16,727 bases of DNA from Gemmatimonadales bacterium UBA2960 (GCA_002348465.1 DEBI01000075.1:5627-22353); one strand, 5' to 3'; positions 7,494-15,703 are shown, counted from the stretch's first letter. Made by a program: numbers and translations. Notes: generated from the sequence alone by a model not told the origin.

Positions 7494-8977
7494 CCAGTCC
7501 TAAACTTTTTAAGGAGATGTCGGATCATCATTACCAAAACAAAGGCTATCCCCGAAGCGAGAATGCCAATCCCTGTGGCACTTTTCGCGACGGTCGAGGA
7601 AACCATTTCCGCCTCACCTGCGATAGAAACCGTAACCAGTGTGCTCACCCCTGCGCCAATTCCGGCTATTGCTTCTGGTACGCCGGCTCGACGCGTGTGT
7701 AGGCCTGCTAGCAGGGGGACGAAAAGGCTCACGCTCATGATCGCGTAGAAGATTGTTATAGTGTCGAGTACGCTATCAAGGCGAAGAGTAAGCCCGAGAC
7801 CTCCCATGCCACCCACGATTGCTGCGAGACGAGCGACGCGCAGGACGTCTTTGTCTGTTGCGTCAGGAGAGATGTAGCGTTTGTAAATGTCTTGTGACAA
7901 AGATGTGGAAAGCATGAAGAGCACGGTATCGGCCGAACTTACCTCAGCAGAGAAAACTGCAGCGAGACCGAGTGCCCCGAGTAGAGGAGGGAGGCCCAGG
8001 GTGAGCATCGTAGGTACTGCGTAGGCTCCATTCGTGAGCCCAGGATCAAAGCTGTGGGCGATGACCCCCACGGATACTGGGACAAAGGCGAACGCAAGTA
8101 GAGCTAACGCTTGCAGTGCAACACCCTTCTTGAGAGCGGATTCGTCCTTTGCAGCATATCCCATCTGCACTAGCCCAGGAGACACAACGAACGACGGCAT
8201 TAGGATGACGAACATGATGATTCCGGCAAACGCTAGCGGATTCATGAAGTCCGAATTAGCTGGAGCTGCCGCCAAGACCGCTTCAACACCGCCGGCGCTT
8301 CCTACTGCGATAGGGATTGCTACGAGGAAGCCGACGATCAGAACGATGAGTTGAACGAGGTTTACCCAGGCGGTGGTCATAAGCCCTCCCGCGGTGAAGT
8401 AGATGATCATTATCATCCCACCAAGCGTCGCACCTACCCATCGTGGCGTGCCTAGGACCCACTCGAGAATCTGCGACATTGCAATTAGCTGTGCCGCTAG
8501 GATTGCCAGTGTTCCCAGCCACAGAATCGATACTATTATTGCGCGTACCGAGTTACCGTATCGAAGCTCTAGGTAATCACCAGCCGTATACAGGCCGTGT
8601 TTCTTTCCGGCCCGCCAGATCCGGGGGGCGACGAAAAATGCGAAGATGATCTGTCCGATTCCAGCCGAGCCTACGTACCACCATGCAGAGAGTCCTGCTT
8701 CGTAACCGAGTTCCGATGCAGCGATGACAGAGCCAGCGCCGATGTTAGCTGCCAGGAACGTTGAGAAGACCAGCCCTGGTCCTAAGGATCGGTCCGCCAC
8801 GAAGAAGCTGCCACTACCTCGGACACGTCGAGACATAACGAGTCCAAACATGACTAGGCTCAGTGAGTAGGTGATGAGCACGATGAGCTGGAGTGCTCTA
8901 GTGTCTTCAGGTGATCCGCTCAGTGCCTTAACTCCTAGGTCGACAGGTTGCCACAGACGCTCTTCACCAAACTTCAA
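7490..8977 (-). CDS. Sodium:solute symporter (SSS family)
   Basis: A 495-residue integral membrane protein with about 13 hydrophobic segments. TM1 starts near residue 30 (LIVLITYSLSLVMFGLVMSRR) and is followed by the SSS signature region GSGSFFVADRSLGPG and TFLAANIGAGSVIAASELGY (unwound TM1 of the LeuT fold). Later it has WWYVGSAGIGQ, TAGDYLELRYG, YFTAGGLMTTAWVNLVQ and AVFSAEVSSADTVLFMLSTSLSQDIYKRY, all typical of SSS members. It would use the sodium gradient to import an organic solute; substrate unknown, but the coupled decarboxylase points to an amino acid or similar compound. The start is TTG 8977, because the next upstream in-frame codons run into a stop with no other start. No clean Shine-Dalgarno is present, and a 13-bp hairpin lies 14 nt upstream. 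Confidence 0.9.
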   Translation of the reverse strand: MKFGEERLWQPVDLGVKALSGSPEDTRALQLIVLITYSLSLVMFGLVMSRRVRGSGSFFVADRSLGPGLVFSTFLAANIGAGSVIAASELGYEAGLSAWWYVGSAGIGQIIFAFFVAPRIWRAGKKHGLYTAGDYLELRYGNSVRAIIVSILWLGTLAILAAQLIAMSQILEWVLGTPRWVGATLGGMIMIIYFTAGGLMTTAWVNLVQLIVLIVGFLVAIPIAVGSAGGVEAVLAAAPANSDFMNPLAFAGIIMFVILMPSFVVSPGLVQMGYAAKDESALKKGVALQALALLAFAFVPVSVGVIAHSFDPGLTNGAYAVPTMLTLGLPPLLGALGLAAVFSAEVSSADTVLFMLSTSLSQDIYKRYISPDATDKDVLRVARLAAIVGGMGGLGLTLRLDSVLDTITIFYAIMSVSLFVPLLAGLHTRRAGVPEAIAGIGAGVSTLVTVSIAGEAEMVSSTVAKSATGIGILASGIAFVLVMMIRHLLKKFRTG

Positions 8978-8991
8978 GGAAGCAGGATGAA

Positions 8992-9021
8992 GACCTGCTG
9001 TCCCAAAGGGGACAGCAGGTC
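8992..9021 (-). terminator. Perfect 13-bp stem-loop between lectin-like gene and symporter
   Basis: GACCTGCTGTCCC (8992-9004) and GGGACAGCAGGTC (9009-9021) are exact reverse complements around a 4-nt loop. The stem begins 6 nt after the lectin-like gene's TAG and ends 14 nt before the symporter's TTG. The length and GC content suit an intrinsic terminator, but no U tract follows on the minus strand. A third copy of the arm (CCTGCT in the transcript, 8986-8981) could pair with the second arm instead, so an attenuator is possible. Confidence 0.6.
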
Positions 9022-9027
9022 AGTTGG

Positions 9028-9702
9028 CTACTCTTGGTGGAGTGCCTCCTGCTCGTTAGCGTCGGTCGCAAAACAATAGTAGAACCCATTGCCTCCTGTC
9101 CCCTGTAGGTCTTCCTGACCGCAGCCACGAGAGCCGTGAGCTGAGTTCCACGAGGTTGGATTCTGGCCTCCTCCTTGTCGGTCATGATGGCCGACTGCAG
9201 CACTTCCTTCACTGTTACTAGTCCAGTTAGCACAGGCGTCGTGGCCTTCTGCCGAGCTGACAGTTCCATCGATGCTAGACCCGGTGAGAATGTCGTGCAT
9301 GTTGGGCGAGTCGCCTCGTCCGTTCACCATTTCACCGTTCTCGGTCAGAATCGACTCTTTCGTAAGGTTGGCGTTTTCAGAGTGCAGGTCGGCGACGTCT
9401 CGAGCAATCAGATCACCAGCATAATTGTGCCAAGGGCCGTCCCCGATGCGGTCACGCGCGTTCACGGCGGCTTCTCCCCCCATGGCAACTGTACTTAGGT
9501 AGGCTCGCCACGTAAGGTCACCAAAGCCCTTGGCATAGGCGAGATCTCGGCAGTGTTGATCCGCTCCCATTAGGCCGCCGAGATTGGCTCCATCTCCAGG
9601 TCCCGCACTGGTGATGAAGAAACTCATGTTACCGTCTTGGGCGAAGAGGGGGGGGGCTACTGCAAGGGTGGCTATCGCCACGATAATCATGGGTTTCTTC
9701 AC
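9028..9702 (-). CDS. Secreted lectin-like protein (C-type-lectin-like / NC10-like fold)
   Basis: A 224-residue protein with a clear signal peptide (KK then a hydrophobic stretch, likely cut at LFA|Q after residue 21). The mature part contains GADQHCRDLAYAKGFGDLTWRA, NARDRIGDGPWHNYAG, NMHDILTGSSIDG, ACANWTSNSEGSAAVGHHD, SWNSAHGSRGC and FYYCFA. This set, with four spaced cysteines probably forming two disulfides, is seen in bacterial exported proteins often labelled lectin. Ligand and role are unknown; the location is periplasmic or extracellular. GTG 9702 is chosen because AGGAG lies 7 nt upstream and it yields the intact signal peptide. The signal peptide codons include a run of nine C residues. 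It appears monocistronic, with a hairpin right after its stop. Confidence 0.8.
   Translation of the reverse strand: MKKPMIIVAIATLAVAPPLFAQDGNMSFFITSAGPGDGANLGGLMGADQHCRDLAYAKGFGDLTWRAYLSTVAMGGEAAVNARDRIGDGPWHNYAGDLIARDVADLHSENANLTKESILTENGEMVNGRGDSPNMHDILTGSSIDGTVSSAEGHDACANWTSNSEGSAAVGHHDRQGGGQNPTSWNSAHGSRGCGQEDLQGTGGNGFYYCFATDANEQEALHQE
9648..9656 (-). repeat. Homopolymer run of nine C (minus strand) inside the signal peptide codons
   Basis: Nine consecutive G on the plus strand read as GCC CCC CCC C in the lectin-like gene, encoding A16-P17-P18 and the first base of L19. It is much longer than any other homopolymer I noticed in the window. Slippage here would frameshift the gene just before the signal peptidase site. 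Confidence 0.9.
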
Positions 9703-9974
9703 GAGATACTCCTAAGGGTTGGAAAAAGAGACTGTCCCGCACCGCGTGCTAGTAGCTGAAGAATTGCCCGCGGGGAAAGCAAATGTTCGGGGTCCTAGCC
9801 TAGCGGGCAAGCGCCTTGTATCCATCGGTTGTTTAAACGCTGCTAGAATCCAACGCGAATACCTATAGGCACTCGGAAGATTAGAGCTGATCAGGTGCGT
9901 CTGTTATTTTTATCAACGGCCACTGAGCCTTTTTCTAGACCCAGAACACTGTTAATCGGTAATTTTCTGAAATA
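9703..9974. promoter_or_regulatory. Divergent intergenic region, lectin-like gene / FrnE-like gene
   Basis: No gene is seen in these 272 bases, which must contain both promoters. The Shine-Dalgarno AGGAG of the lectin-like gene lies at its edge. TAGAAT (9844-9849) is a fair rightward -10 but has no good -35 at normal spacing. The FrnE-like ATG has no visible Shine-Dalgarno and sits in an AT-rich stretch. Confidence 0.25.
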
Positions 9975-10637
9975 ATGTCTGTTCGAGTAGAAGTGTTCAG
10001 TGATTACACCTGCCCATGGTGTTACGTAGGGTGGGCTCGATTTGAGAAGGCATTGCGACAGCTCCCCGACGGTGTGGTCGTAGATGTCCACTGGCGCCCT
10101 TTCGAGATTCACCCTGAGGTGCCGATGGAGGGTATGCCGTTCGAAGACCTCGGGTACCCCGCCGACCGCTGGGCTAGCATGCAGGAGGCCTTGCGGGCGA
10201 GTGCAGCAGCAGAGGGCTTGATCGTAGAGAATCGCCCGAAGGTTTCGAACACTCATCGAGCCTTGATGGCGGGAGCTTGGGCGCAGGACGACCTTCCTGA
10301 CCTCTTTCCAGCTTTCCACGAACGGATCTTTGTCGGCTATTTCGATGAGGGTCGTGACCTAGGAGATGTCCAAGTAATCGACAGCTTAGCTGCGTCGGTA
10401 GGGATTGAAGTGAATCAGATGCACGCGGCGCTTGATCAGGGTGGCTGGGAAGCCGCCTTGCACGATACCACGGTAGATGCACGTAAGATGGGGATTACTG
10501 GAACACCAACTTTCGTGTTCAATCGAAGCTTCGCTATCTATGGGGCGCAGCCCGTAGACGCTTTTCTTCGAGCGTTTGAGAATGCCAAAGAGGTACAGAA
10601 CGATGATAGCGCTCAGGACAGGGAGGTCCATTCGTAG
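9975..10637 (+). CDS. DsbA-family oxidoreductase, FrnE-like
   Basis: A 220-residue cytosolic thioredoxin-fold protein without a signal peptide. The redox motif C13-P-W-C16 lies in VEVFSDYTCPWCYVGW, followed by the helical insertion of the DsbA fold (FEIHPEVPMEGMPFEDLG, then NRPKVSNTHRALMAGAWA) and the cis-proline segment MGITGTPTFVFN near residue 175. The final residues (about 205-220) are charged and probably disordered. FrnE-type proteins catalyse thiol-disulfide exchange and have been linked to oxidative-stress resistance in Deinococcus, or to isomerase steps in antibiotic pathways; the partner here is unknown. Both cysteines are encoded as TGC/TGT, so this gene is not itself a selenoprotein. 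It stands alone between divergent and convergent neighbours. Confidence 0.88.
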   Translation: MSVRVEVFSDYTCPWCYVGWARFEKALRQLPDGVVVDVHWRPFEIHPEVPMEGMPFEDLGYPADRWASMQEALRASAAAEGLIVENRPKVSNTHRALMAGAWAQDDLPDLFPAFHERIFVGYFDEGRDLGDVQVIDSLAASVGIEVNQMHAALDQGGWEAALHDTTVDARKMGITGTPTFVFNRSFAIYGAQPVDAFLRAFENAKEVQNDDSAQDREVHS

Positions 10638-10749
10638 AATGGAGGATCCTACGCCTAGGAAGGCGGTGTAATCGACTGGTACTGGATGTTCTTTGGGCTC
10701 GCTTGGCGAAGAAAAACGGGATCTCTTTTTAAGTTTGAGTTTCTAGGAA

Positions 10750-10765
10750 TGACCGAGGTCGGTCA
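10750..10765 (-). terminator. Palindrome at the end of the transketolase gene
   Basis: TGACCGA (10750-10756) and TCGGTCA (10759-10765) are exact reverse complements separated by two bases, and include the transketolase stop codon. In RNA this would fold as a short hairpin with the inner pair open, followed by AUUCC rather than a U tract. Either a weak terminator or a protein-binding palindrome. Confidence 0.3.
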
Positions 10766-13093
10766 GTTGCCGCCCCCGTCGTCAAGCCATGCCATGATCG
10801 CTCTCGCTTGAGCCTCCCCATCGAGACCTGCCTCATGGATCACCATCTCTCCCGCTCCAGAGCCGAGGTAGTGCCCTTTGACGAATGGGTGGAGTGAGTG
10901 CTTAAGCCCTATGTCAGAACGAATCCAGCGGTACATGGTTGGTAGCGTAAAGCCGGTGATGCCCATTGTCGTCAATGCGATTTCGTCGTTGAATAGCGTG
11001 TCTCGCTCCTCTTGGGGAAGCTGATCAAAGAGTTCAGGACTTGCGACGTAAATAACATCAAGGTCGATCCCGTCTTGGGTAAGCCGGGGAAGGGCTTCCT
11101 GAACGAATGCTAGTGCTACTCCAGATCCCTGCAGCACGATCGTTCCAACAGCTGTGCTGGCTGCGGATCGAAGCTTGTATACACCTTTGGCAGCCTCGGA
11201 GGCTGGAGCCAGCCCGAGTGCTTCGCGGTCAAGCACGGGTTCGCCGGGGCGTGTTACGAAGGGAACAATGACTGCCGCCTCGGCTTGAAAGGATGCAGCC
11301 ATCAAAGGCCAGATCTCTTGCGGTTCCCAGGGGGTGAGCGTGACTGCCGTTCCGGGCACGTAGTTCTCTATGTGTAGTTGTAAGGCTTGCGGGTCTGCGT
11401 GCGTAGGACCGTCTTCGCCGGTTTTCATACCGGCGTGGCCACACTGGAGAATGAAGGGGGCATATCGACTCCTCTGCACCTCCTGTTTCATCTGCTGACT
11501 GATCGCATGCACTCGGGCGGGTATGTGACCTAGGGGGCTGATGAATGCACCGTAAGAGGCTCCTGCTCCGCAGTGCTTCCCAAAGCCCGAAATGCCGCTC
11601 AGAATGCACGATAAGCCGTCCTCACAAATGCCACCCATCGTTAAGGTTCGACTGTCAGGATTATCACCGTAGTGGAAGAATCCCGGAGAGAAATTTCTAG
11701 AGGCTCCTGAAATCGCAGTTGAGTCAAGCAGGTCGGCTGCACCGAGCAAGATTGATCCTTCAGATTGCTCGTTTAGGTATCCGAGTACCCTGCCGAGCTG
11801 ACTTCTGAGTGCGATTTTGGAGCCGATATCCAGCTCGACATCTGTTGGTGTCGTGGCGGGGTCAGTTACACGATAGAGCTCTTCTATGTCCGGAGCTCCT
11901 GCTCGTGGACTACGTTGTCGCTTGTCCAGACCATCTCTGGCGGCTTCGAGCCTTCGTGCCGTTTCTTGGCACACGTCGTTCGCTTCGGATCTTATCCAGT
12001 CTCGTAACATCTCAAGGGTTGCCCAGTGGCACGCTTCAAGTTTTTCCGCGTCACCGGGGTCGTCGACCTGTGGGATTTCCTCTGCGTAGTTGCCGAGTAG
12101 GGGACGAAGGGTATCAATGTAGGCTTCGGAGCCTCTCTTGTGGCCACCTCCGTGAGATTTCTTACCAGTAATACCGTAACCAAAACCTTTTTCCGTTCGA
12201 TATACGACGGCGGTGGGTTGTCCGTTGTTTATAGCGAGCGCTCTGCGCTGACCTGTAAGAACTTGGCCCATATCGAAGCCGTCTTTGACATGGACGACGT
12301 TCCAGTCATGTAGATAGAACAATTCCATCGGATCCCACTGTACATATTCTCCAGGACTATCGTTCTCTCGGGTGACCTGATCTGAGTCTATGGAAGCCTG
12401 ATTCCAGTCTAGGTGACAGATGGCGTTGCTTAAACCCGAGGAGCCGGCCGCCGCGAGTGATTCATATACCCGACCCGGTGTGAGCCCCCCTTCGCCTTCC
12501 AGGATATGGATGCGCGGAGCGTTCGCACCGAAGTAGTCAGCGGCCGCGAATGCGAGGCCGATCGACGATCCCATACCGACTCCGGAAGGACCGGTGGCGA
12601 TTCGGACAAACGGTGTCATAGGAGTAGGGTGTCCATCCAGCGGCTTCGATCCGAACTGTTTGAACAGTGGTGTCGGCTGAGTGGGGTTTCGGCGAAAGCC
12701 TAGGAGGTCTTCCCAGCGTAGCCGAAGGTGATCGCCCTTGGGAAGGAGCCCTGGATTTGCGATACGCGCGACTTCATCTCGAAGCGCCCACATGGCGTAT
12801 AGCCCGGTTGCCTTGTGTCCTGCGGCAAAGGAGAGCAGATCCTGGTCATCACGTAAAGGGTCTCCGAGGTCATACTGCATCGAGTCAAAGAGAGCCGCGG
12901 TCATTATATGGCCTGCTGAAACTGAGCCCCCTGGATGGCCTGATTGCGAGAAATTGAACTGGATCGCGACCAGCGTTCGGTATATCAGATCATACTGTGT
13001 TAGTAGTGCTAGTTCTTCCGTAGGCACGACGTCGGGATCAGCCGAGTCAATGTCGATCCAAGTAGAGCGTCGTGGTCCGAAGGCTCGAGTCAT
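10763..13093 (-). CDS. tkt: Transketolase-like thiamine diphosphate enzyme (divergent, long form)
   Basis: A 776-residue protein with the transketolase domain order. The N-terminal domain has SGHPGGSVSAGHIM (51-64), AGHKATGLYA (91-100), DGHPTPMTPFVRIATGPSGVGMGSSIGLA and the TPP/Mg motif GEGGLTPGRVYESL (200-213) through N231. The middle pyrimidine domain has MGGICEDGLSCILSGISGFGKH, whose Glu lines up with the catalytic Glu of the GVREH region, and GHAGMKTGEDGPTHADPQAL. A C-terminal domain ends ...GEMVIHEAGLDGEAQARAIMAWLDDGGGN. Classical transketolases are about 660 residues with GDG at the metal site; here GEG and extra length mark a divergent branch. The likely role is two-carbon ketol transfer in the pentose phosphate pathway, though the substrate could differ. 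ATG 13093 has no evident Shine-Dalgarno. Monocistronic. Confidence 0.82.
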   Translation of the reverse strand: MTRAFGPRRSTWIDIDSADPDVVPTEELALLTQYDLIYRTLVAIQFNFSQSGHPGGSVSAGHIMTAALFDSMQYDLGDPLRDDQDLLSFAAGHKATGLYAMWALRDEVARIANPGLLPKGDHLRLRWEDLLGFRRNPTQPTPLFKQFGSKPLDGHPTPMTPFVRIATGPSGVGMGSSIGLAFAAADYFGANAPRIHILEGEGGLTPGRVYESLAAAGSSGLSNAICHLDWNQASIDSDQVTRENDSPGEYVQWDPMELFYLHDWNVVHVKDGFDMGQVLTGQRRALAINNGQPTAVVYRTEKGFGYGITGKKSHGGGHKRGSEAYIDTLRPLLGNYAEEIPQVDDPGDAEKLEACHWATLEMLRDWIRSEANDVCQETARRLEAARDGLDKRQRSPRAGAPDIEELYRVTDPATTPTDVELDIGSKIALRSQLGRVLGYLNEQSEGSILLGAADLLDSTAISGASRNFSPGFFHYGDNPDSRTLTMGGICEDGLSCILSGISGFGKHCGAGASYGAFISPLGHIPARVHAISQQMKQEVQRSRYAPFILQCGHAGMKTGEDGPTHADPQALQLHIENYVPGTAVTLTPWEPQEIWPLMAASFQAEAAVIVPFVTRPGEPVLDREALGLAPASEAAKGVYKLRSAASTAVGTIVLQGSGVALAFVQEALPRLTQDGIDLDVIYVASPELFDQLPQEERDTLFNDEIALTTMGITGFTLPTMYRWIRSDIGLKHSLHPFVKGHYLGSGAGEMVIHEAGLDGEAQARAIMAWLDDGGGN

Positions 13094-13222
13094 AAGGGCT
13101 TAGCTTCCGTGAGACTTGTTTTCAAAGGTTGTTACTGATGATATCGAGGCTAGCGTATGAAGCCCTCGGAGGATCATCTGGACTGACCGTGTTGGCAAGC
13201 CGTTGCCGTAGCAGCGGAGTGA

Positions 13223-15004
13223 ATGGATCTTCGGGCAATGAATTCTAGCCCGATATTACCATCTGACACTGAGCTAGCGGCTGCATACTTGCAACTCGCG
13301 GTTACGCTAGGCCTCGTGGTGCTCTGTGGGATTTTGAATCGACGCTACCGCAGACAGTATTTCAGTCTATGGGCGTTAGCGTGGGCGGTGTATTCGTTGA
13401 GGCTTGTAGCGATCATCACCTTCCTGATTACGGGTGTGCAGGCTGCGCTCTTTTGGCATCAGGTTGCAACTGGATGGACTGCGGTTGCCTTTTTAGGGGC
13501 TGCATTTGTGTTCGCACAAAGAGCGGCCTGGCGCCCGATCTATGGCGTTCTAGTCTTATTCCCGGTCGTGTGGTCGTTCATAGGCATCTACCTGCTTGAC
13601 GACTTCGTGCTAGCAGCTGGACCGATGATTTTATTTCTCAGTGTCACCACTGCAGCCGCTGGGTGGGCTTTCTTCCGGTACCATCGTCTTGTGAACTCGC
13701 CCGCAGCGCGTTTCTTGGCGGTAACGCTCTTCCTGTGGGCTTTGCACCATCTAGACTACCCCCTTCTTCGAGCTCAAGGGGCGTGGAATCCTTGGGGGTA
13801 CTACTTAGACATCGCATTTTCCATCGGTGTCGGGCTTGGGATTGTTTTCCTGGTTTTGGAAGATCTCGACCAAGGTCTAACCAATTTAACTGCACTGTCT
13901 GGGGAGCTTCAGGGGGGACTTGGCCGAAAGGAGTCGACGGCGGAGGCGATGCTTCGTCGAGCCCTGTCAATGCGCGGGGTTCACGGCTCAGCTCTTTGGA
14001 TCGCAACGGAAGGGCACGGGCATTTCGTGCAGGGCGCAGGCGTAGCGGCTCTGTGGCCTTTCGAGGGACCACCGGAGCCGGCACGCCGGGCAGCCGAGCA
14101 GGTCCGACACGAGCGGGTTCCGGCCGTGACACGCTGGAATGAACGGCATGAGAAAGGATTCGAGCACGCATACACTGCTGCGCTCCCTGTGCTTGGAGAG
14201 GAGGATGTTATTGGAGCGATCGTTGTCGTTGGTGAGGCCCGCGATCCTTTCACTGTCCTAGACAACCGGTTTCTTCTCGCCTTCGGTCATCAGGTTGGGG
14301 TGGCACTGGCGAATGAAGAGTTGAGCCGTGATCTGATTAAGCGGACTGAGGAGTTGGAGCGCCTTCAGGCGCGAATGATCCATCAGCATGAAGAGGAGCG
14401 CGCACGTATCTGGCGTGAACTTCATGATGAGACTGCTCAGGTGCTGGCCGCTCTTAACCTGCAGCTAGGGGTGATTGCGGAGCGTAGCGATAAGGCTTCT
14501 GCTCCAGCACTCGATCGAGCGAGGACGCTCTTAGGAGAGGGAATCAGCAGTATAAGAAGCGTTACGAGAAATCTAAGGCCAGTCGCACTTGACGATCTTG
14601 GTCTAATTCCGGCCATGCGAGCCCTTGCGAGGGACTTTCATCAACCAGCTACATTGGATGTGGATTTCGAGGCACCTCTTCTGGCTCCATCTCTTTCGTC
14701 GGAGGCGGAGGCGGCCGTGTACCGAGCCATGCAGGAAGGGTTATCGAATGCGGTGCGTCACGGAGCTCGGTCACGCGTTTCAGTAACTCTAAGCTGTACC
14801 GAATCACATGCGATATTGACAGTTGAGGACGATGGACCTGGTTTCTCAGAGGACATTACTGTCCGCTTGAGAAGTGGAGGAGGCCTGGCGGGCCTCCGGG
14901 AGCGGGTAGCGGTACTTGGGGGTGAATTAAAAATCGAAAACCGGAACGAAAATGGCGCCGTGGTGAGCGTTCAGTTGCCACTCCAGGATGGAAACGAAGA
15001 ATGA
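13223..15004 (+). CDS. Membrane sensor histidine kinase, NarL-partner type (7TM-GAF-HisKA_3-HATPase_c)
   Basis: A 593-residue kinase. About seven hydrophobic segments fill residues 18-213, a membrane sensor region I do not recognise. A GAF-like domain spans roughly 235-365 (GSALWIATEG, then GAIVVVGEARDPFTVLDNRFLLAFGHQVGVALANEEL). A coiled linker leads to the HisKA_3 phosphoacceptor H401 in EEERARIWRELHDETAQVL. The ATPase domain has N509 (EGLSNAVRHG), G1 DDGPGF (536-541) and G2 GGGLAGLRERV (552-562). It autophosphorylates and passes phosphate to the regulator encoded by the next gene, whose ATG overlaps this stop (ATGA at 15001-15004). ATG 13223 was chosen for the GGAG just upstream, though the spacing is short; M6 is an alternative. 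The signal is unknown. Confidence 0.9.
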   Translation: MDLRAMNSSPILPSDTELAAAYLQLAVTLGLVVLCGILNRRYRRQYFSLWALAWAVYSLRLVAIITFLITGVQAALFWHQVATGWTAVAFLGAAFVFAQRAAWRPIYGVLVLFPVVWSFIGIYLLDDFVLAAGPMILFLSVTTAAAGWAFFRYHRLVNSPAARFLAVTLFLWALHHLDYPLLRAQGAWNPWGYYLDIAFSIGVGLGIVFLVLEDLDQGLTNLTALSGELQGGLGRKESTAEAMLRRALSMRGVHGSALWIATEGHGHFVQGAGVAALWPFEGPPEPARRAAEQVRHERVPAVTRWNERHEKGFEHAYTAALPVLGEEDVIGAIVVVGEARDPFTVLDNRFLLAFGHQVGVALANEELSRDLIKRTEELERLQARMIHQHEEERARIWRELHDETAQVLAALNLQLGVIAERSDKASAPALDRARTLLGEGISSIRSVTRNLRPVALDDLGLIPAMRALARDFHQPATLDVDFEAPLLAPSLSSEAEAAVYRAMQEGLSNAVRHGARSRVSVTLSCTESHAILTVEDDGPGFSEDITVRLRSGGGLAGLRERVAVLGGELKIENRNENGAVVSVQLPLQDGNEE

Positions 15005-15660
15005 GTCAAGAGTCACTTCGGATCGTGATTGCAGATGATCACTCGGTAGTGAGGCAAGGTATACGAGGGGTTCTCGAAGAGATCGATGGGCTCGATGTAA
15101 TAGGTGAGGTGGGTGATGGGGTGGAGGCCCTAGGCATGGTCACCGATCTGTCGCCGGATGTCGTCGTACTTGACGTTAATATGCCTGCAATGTCGGGGCT
15201 TGAGGTCACGATGGCACTTCGTGAAGCGGGCTCTCCGGTCAGAGTGCTCATTCTTTCAATGCATGACGACCCAGAGTACGTCCTGCAGGCGGTCAGGGCT
15301 GGCGCGGACGGATACGTGCTTAAGGACGTGTCTCCAGCGGAACTCAGGGATGCGGTCATAGCGGTGCATGAAGGACGTGATCATTTCACAGCGCGTGTCA
15401 CCCAGCAGTTGAGTGTGGGGCTGCGGAGGGAAATCGAGGAGGAACAGCTACGTGCCCGCCTTAGCTCACTAACCCAGCGGGAACGAGAGGTTCTGCTTCT
15501 TGTGGCTCAAGGCCTGACGAATCGTGAAGCCGGAGGGCAGCTCGAAATATCTCCACGCACGGTGGAAACTCACCGAGAGCGTGTAATGGACAAGCTGCGT
15601 ATCCGAACGGTAGCAGGTCTGACGAGGTTTGTCGTCGAACACAGCTTGGACGACACCTGA
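15001..15660 (+). CDS. NarL/FixJ-family response regulator
   Basis: A 219-residue two-domain regulator. The receiver domain (7-125) has the acidic pair D12-D13 in VIADDHSVVRQG, phosphoacceptor D58 in VVVLDVNMPAMSG, and the Lys of GYVLKDVSPAEL. The C-terminal LuxR-type HTH (about 150-212) reads LTQREREVLLLVAQGLTNREAGGQLEISPRTVETHRERVMDKL, the normal DNA-binding form, with A-G-G in place of the usual I-A-x after NREA. Phosphorylated by the kinase gene it overlaps by four bases, it would bind target promoters as a dimer. Targets are not visible here; the pair is transcribed toward recX and no adjacent gene is an obvious target. Confidence 0.93.
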   Translation: MSQESLRIVIADDHSVVRQGIRGVLEEIDGLDVIGEVGDGVEALGMVTDLSPDVVVLDVNMPAMSGLEVTMALREAGSPVRVLILSMHDDPEYVLQAVRAGADGYVLKDVSPAELRDAVIAVHEGRDHFTARVTQQLSVGLRREIEEEQLRARLSSLTQREREVLLLVAQGLTNREAGGQLEISPRTVETHRERVMDKLRIRTVAGLTRFVVEHSLDDT

Positions 15661-15691
15661 TTTGTGCTTGGGCAAACGGGTTATTCGAAGA

Positions 15692-15703
15692 GCGGAATGC
15701 CGC
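15692..15703. terminator. Short hairpin between convergent regulator and recX
   Basis: GCGG (15692-15695) / CCGC (15700-15703) with loop AATG, followed rightward by GATTTCT, in the 55-bp gap between two convergent genes. A four-base stem is weak; it is listed because of its position only. Confidence 0.25.

Noticed and set aside
9975..10637. Possibility that the FrnE-like protein is also a selenoprotein
   Set aside because: Both active-site residues are encoded by ordinary TGC/TGT cysteine codons and there is no internal TGA.
14879..14897. Perfect 7-bp inverted repeat GGAGGCC...GGCCTCC within the kinase gene
   Set aside because: It lies on the conserved ATPase G2 motif GGGLAGLRER, whose Gly/Leu/Arg codons readily create such symmetry. 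No regulatory context.
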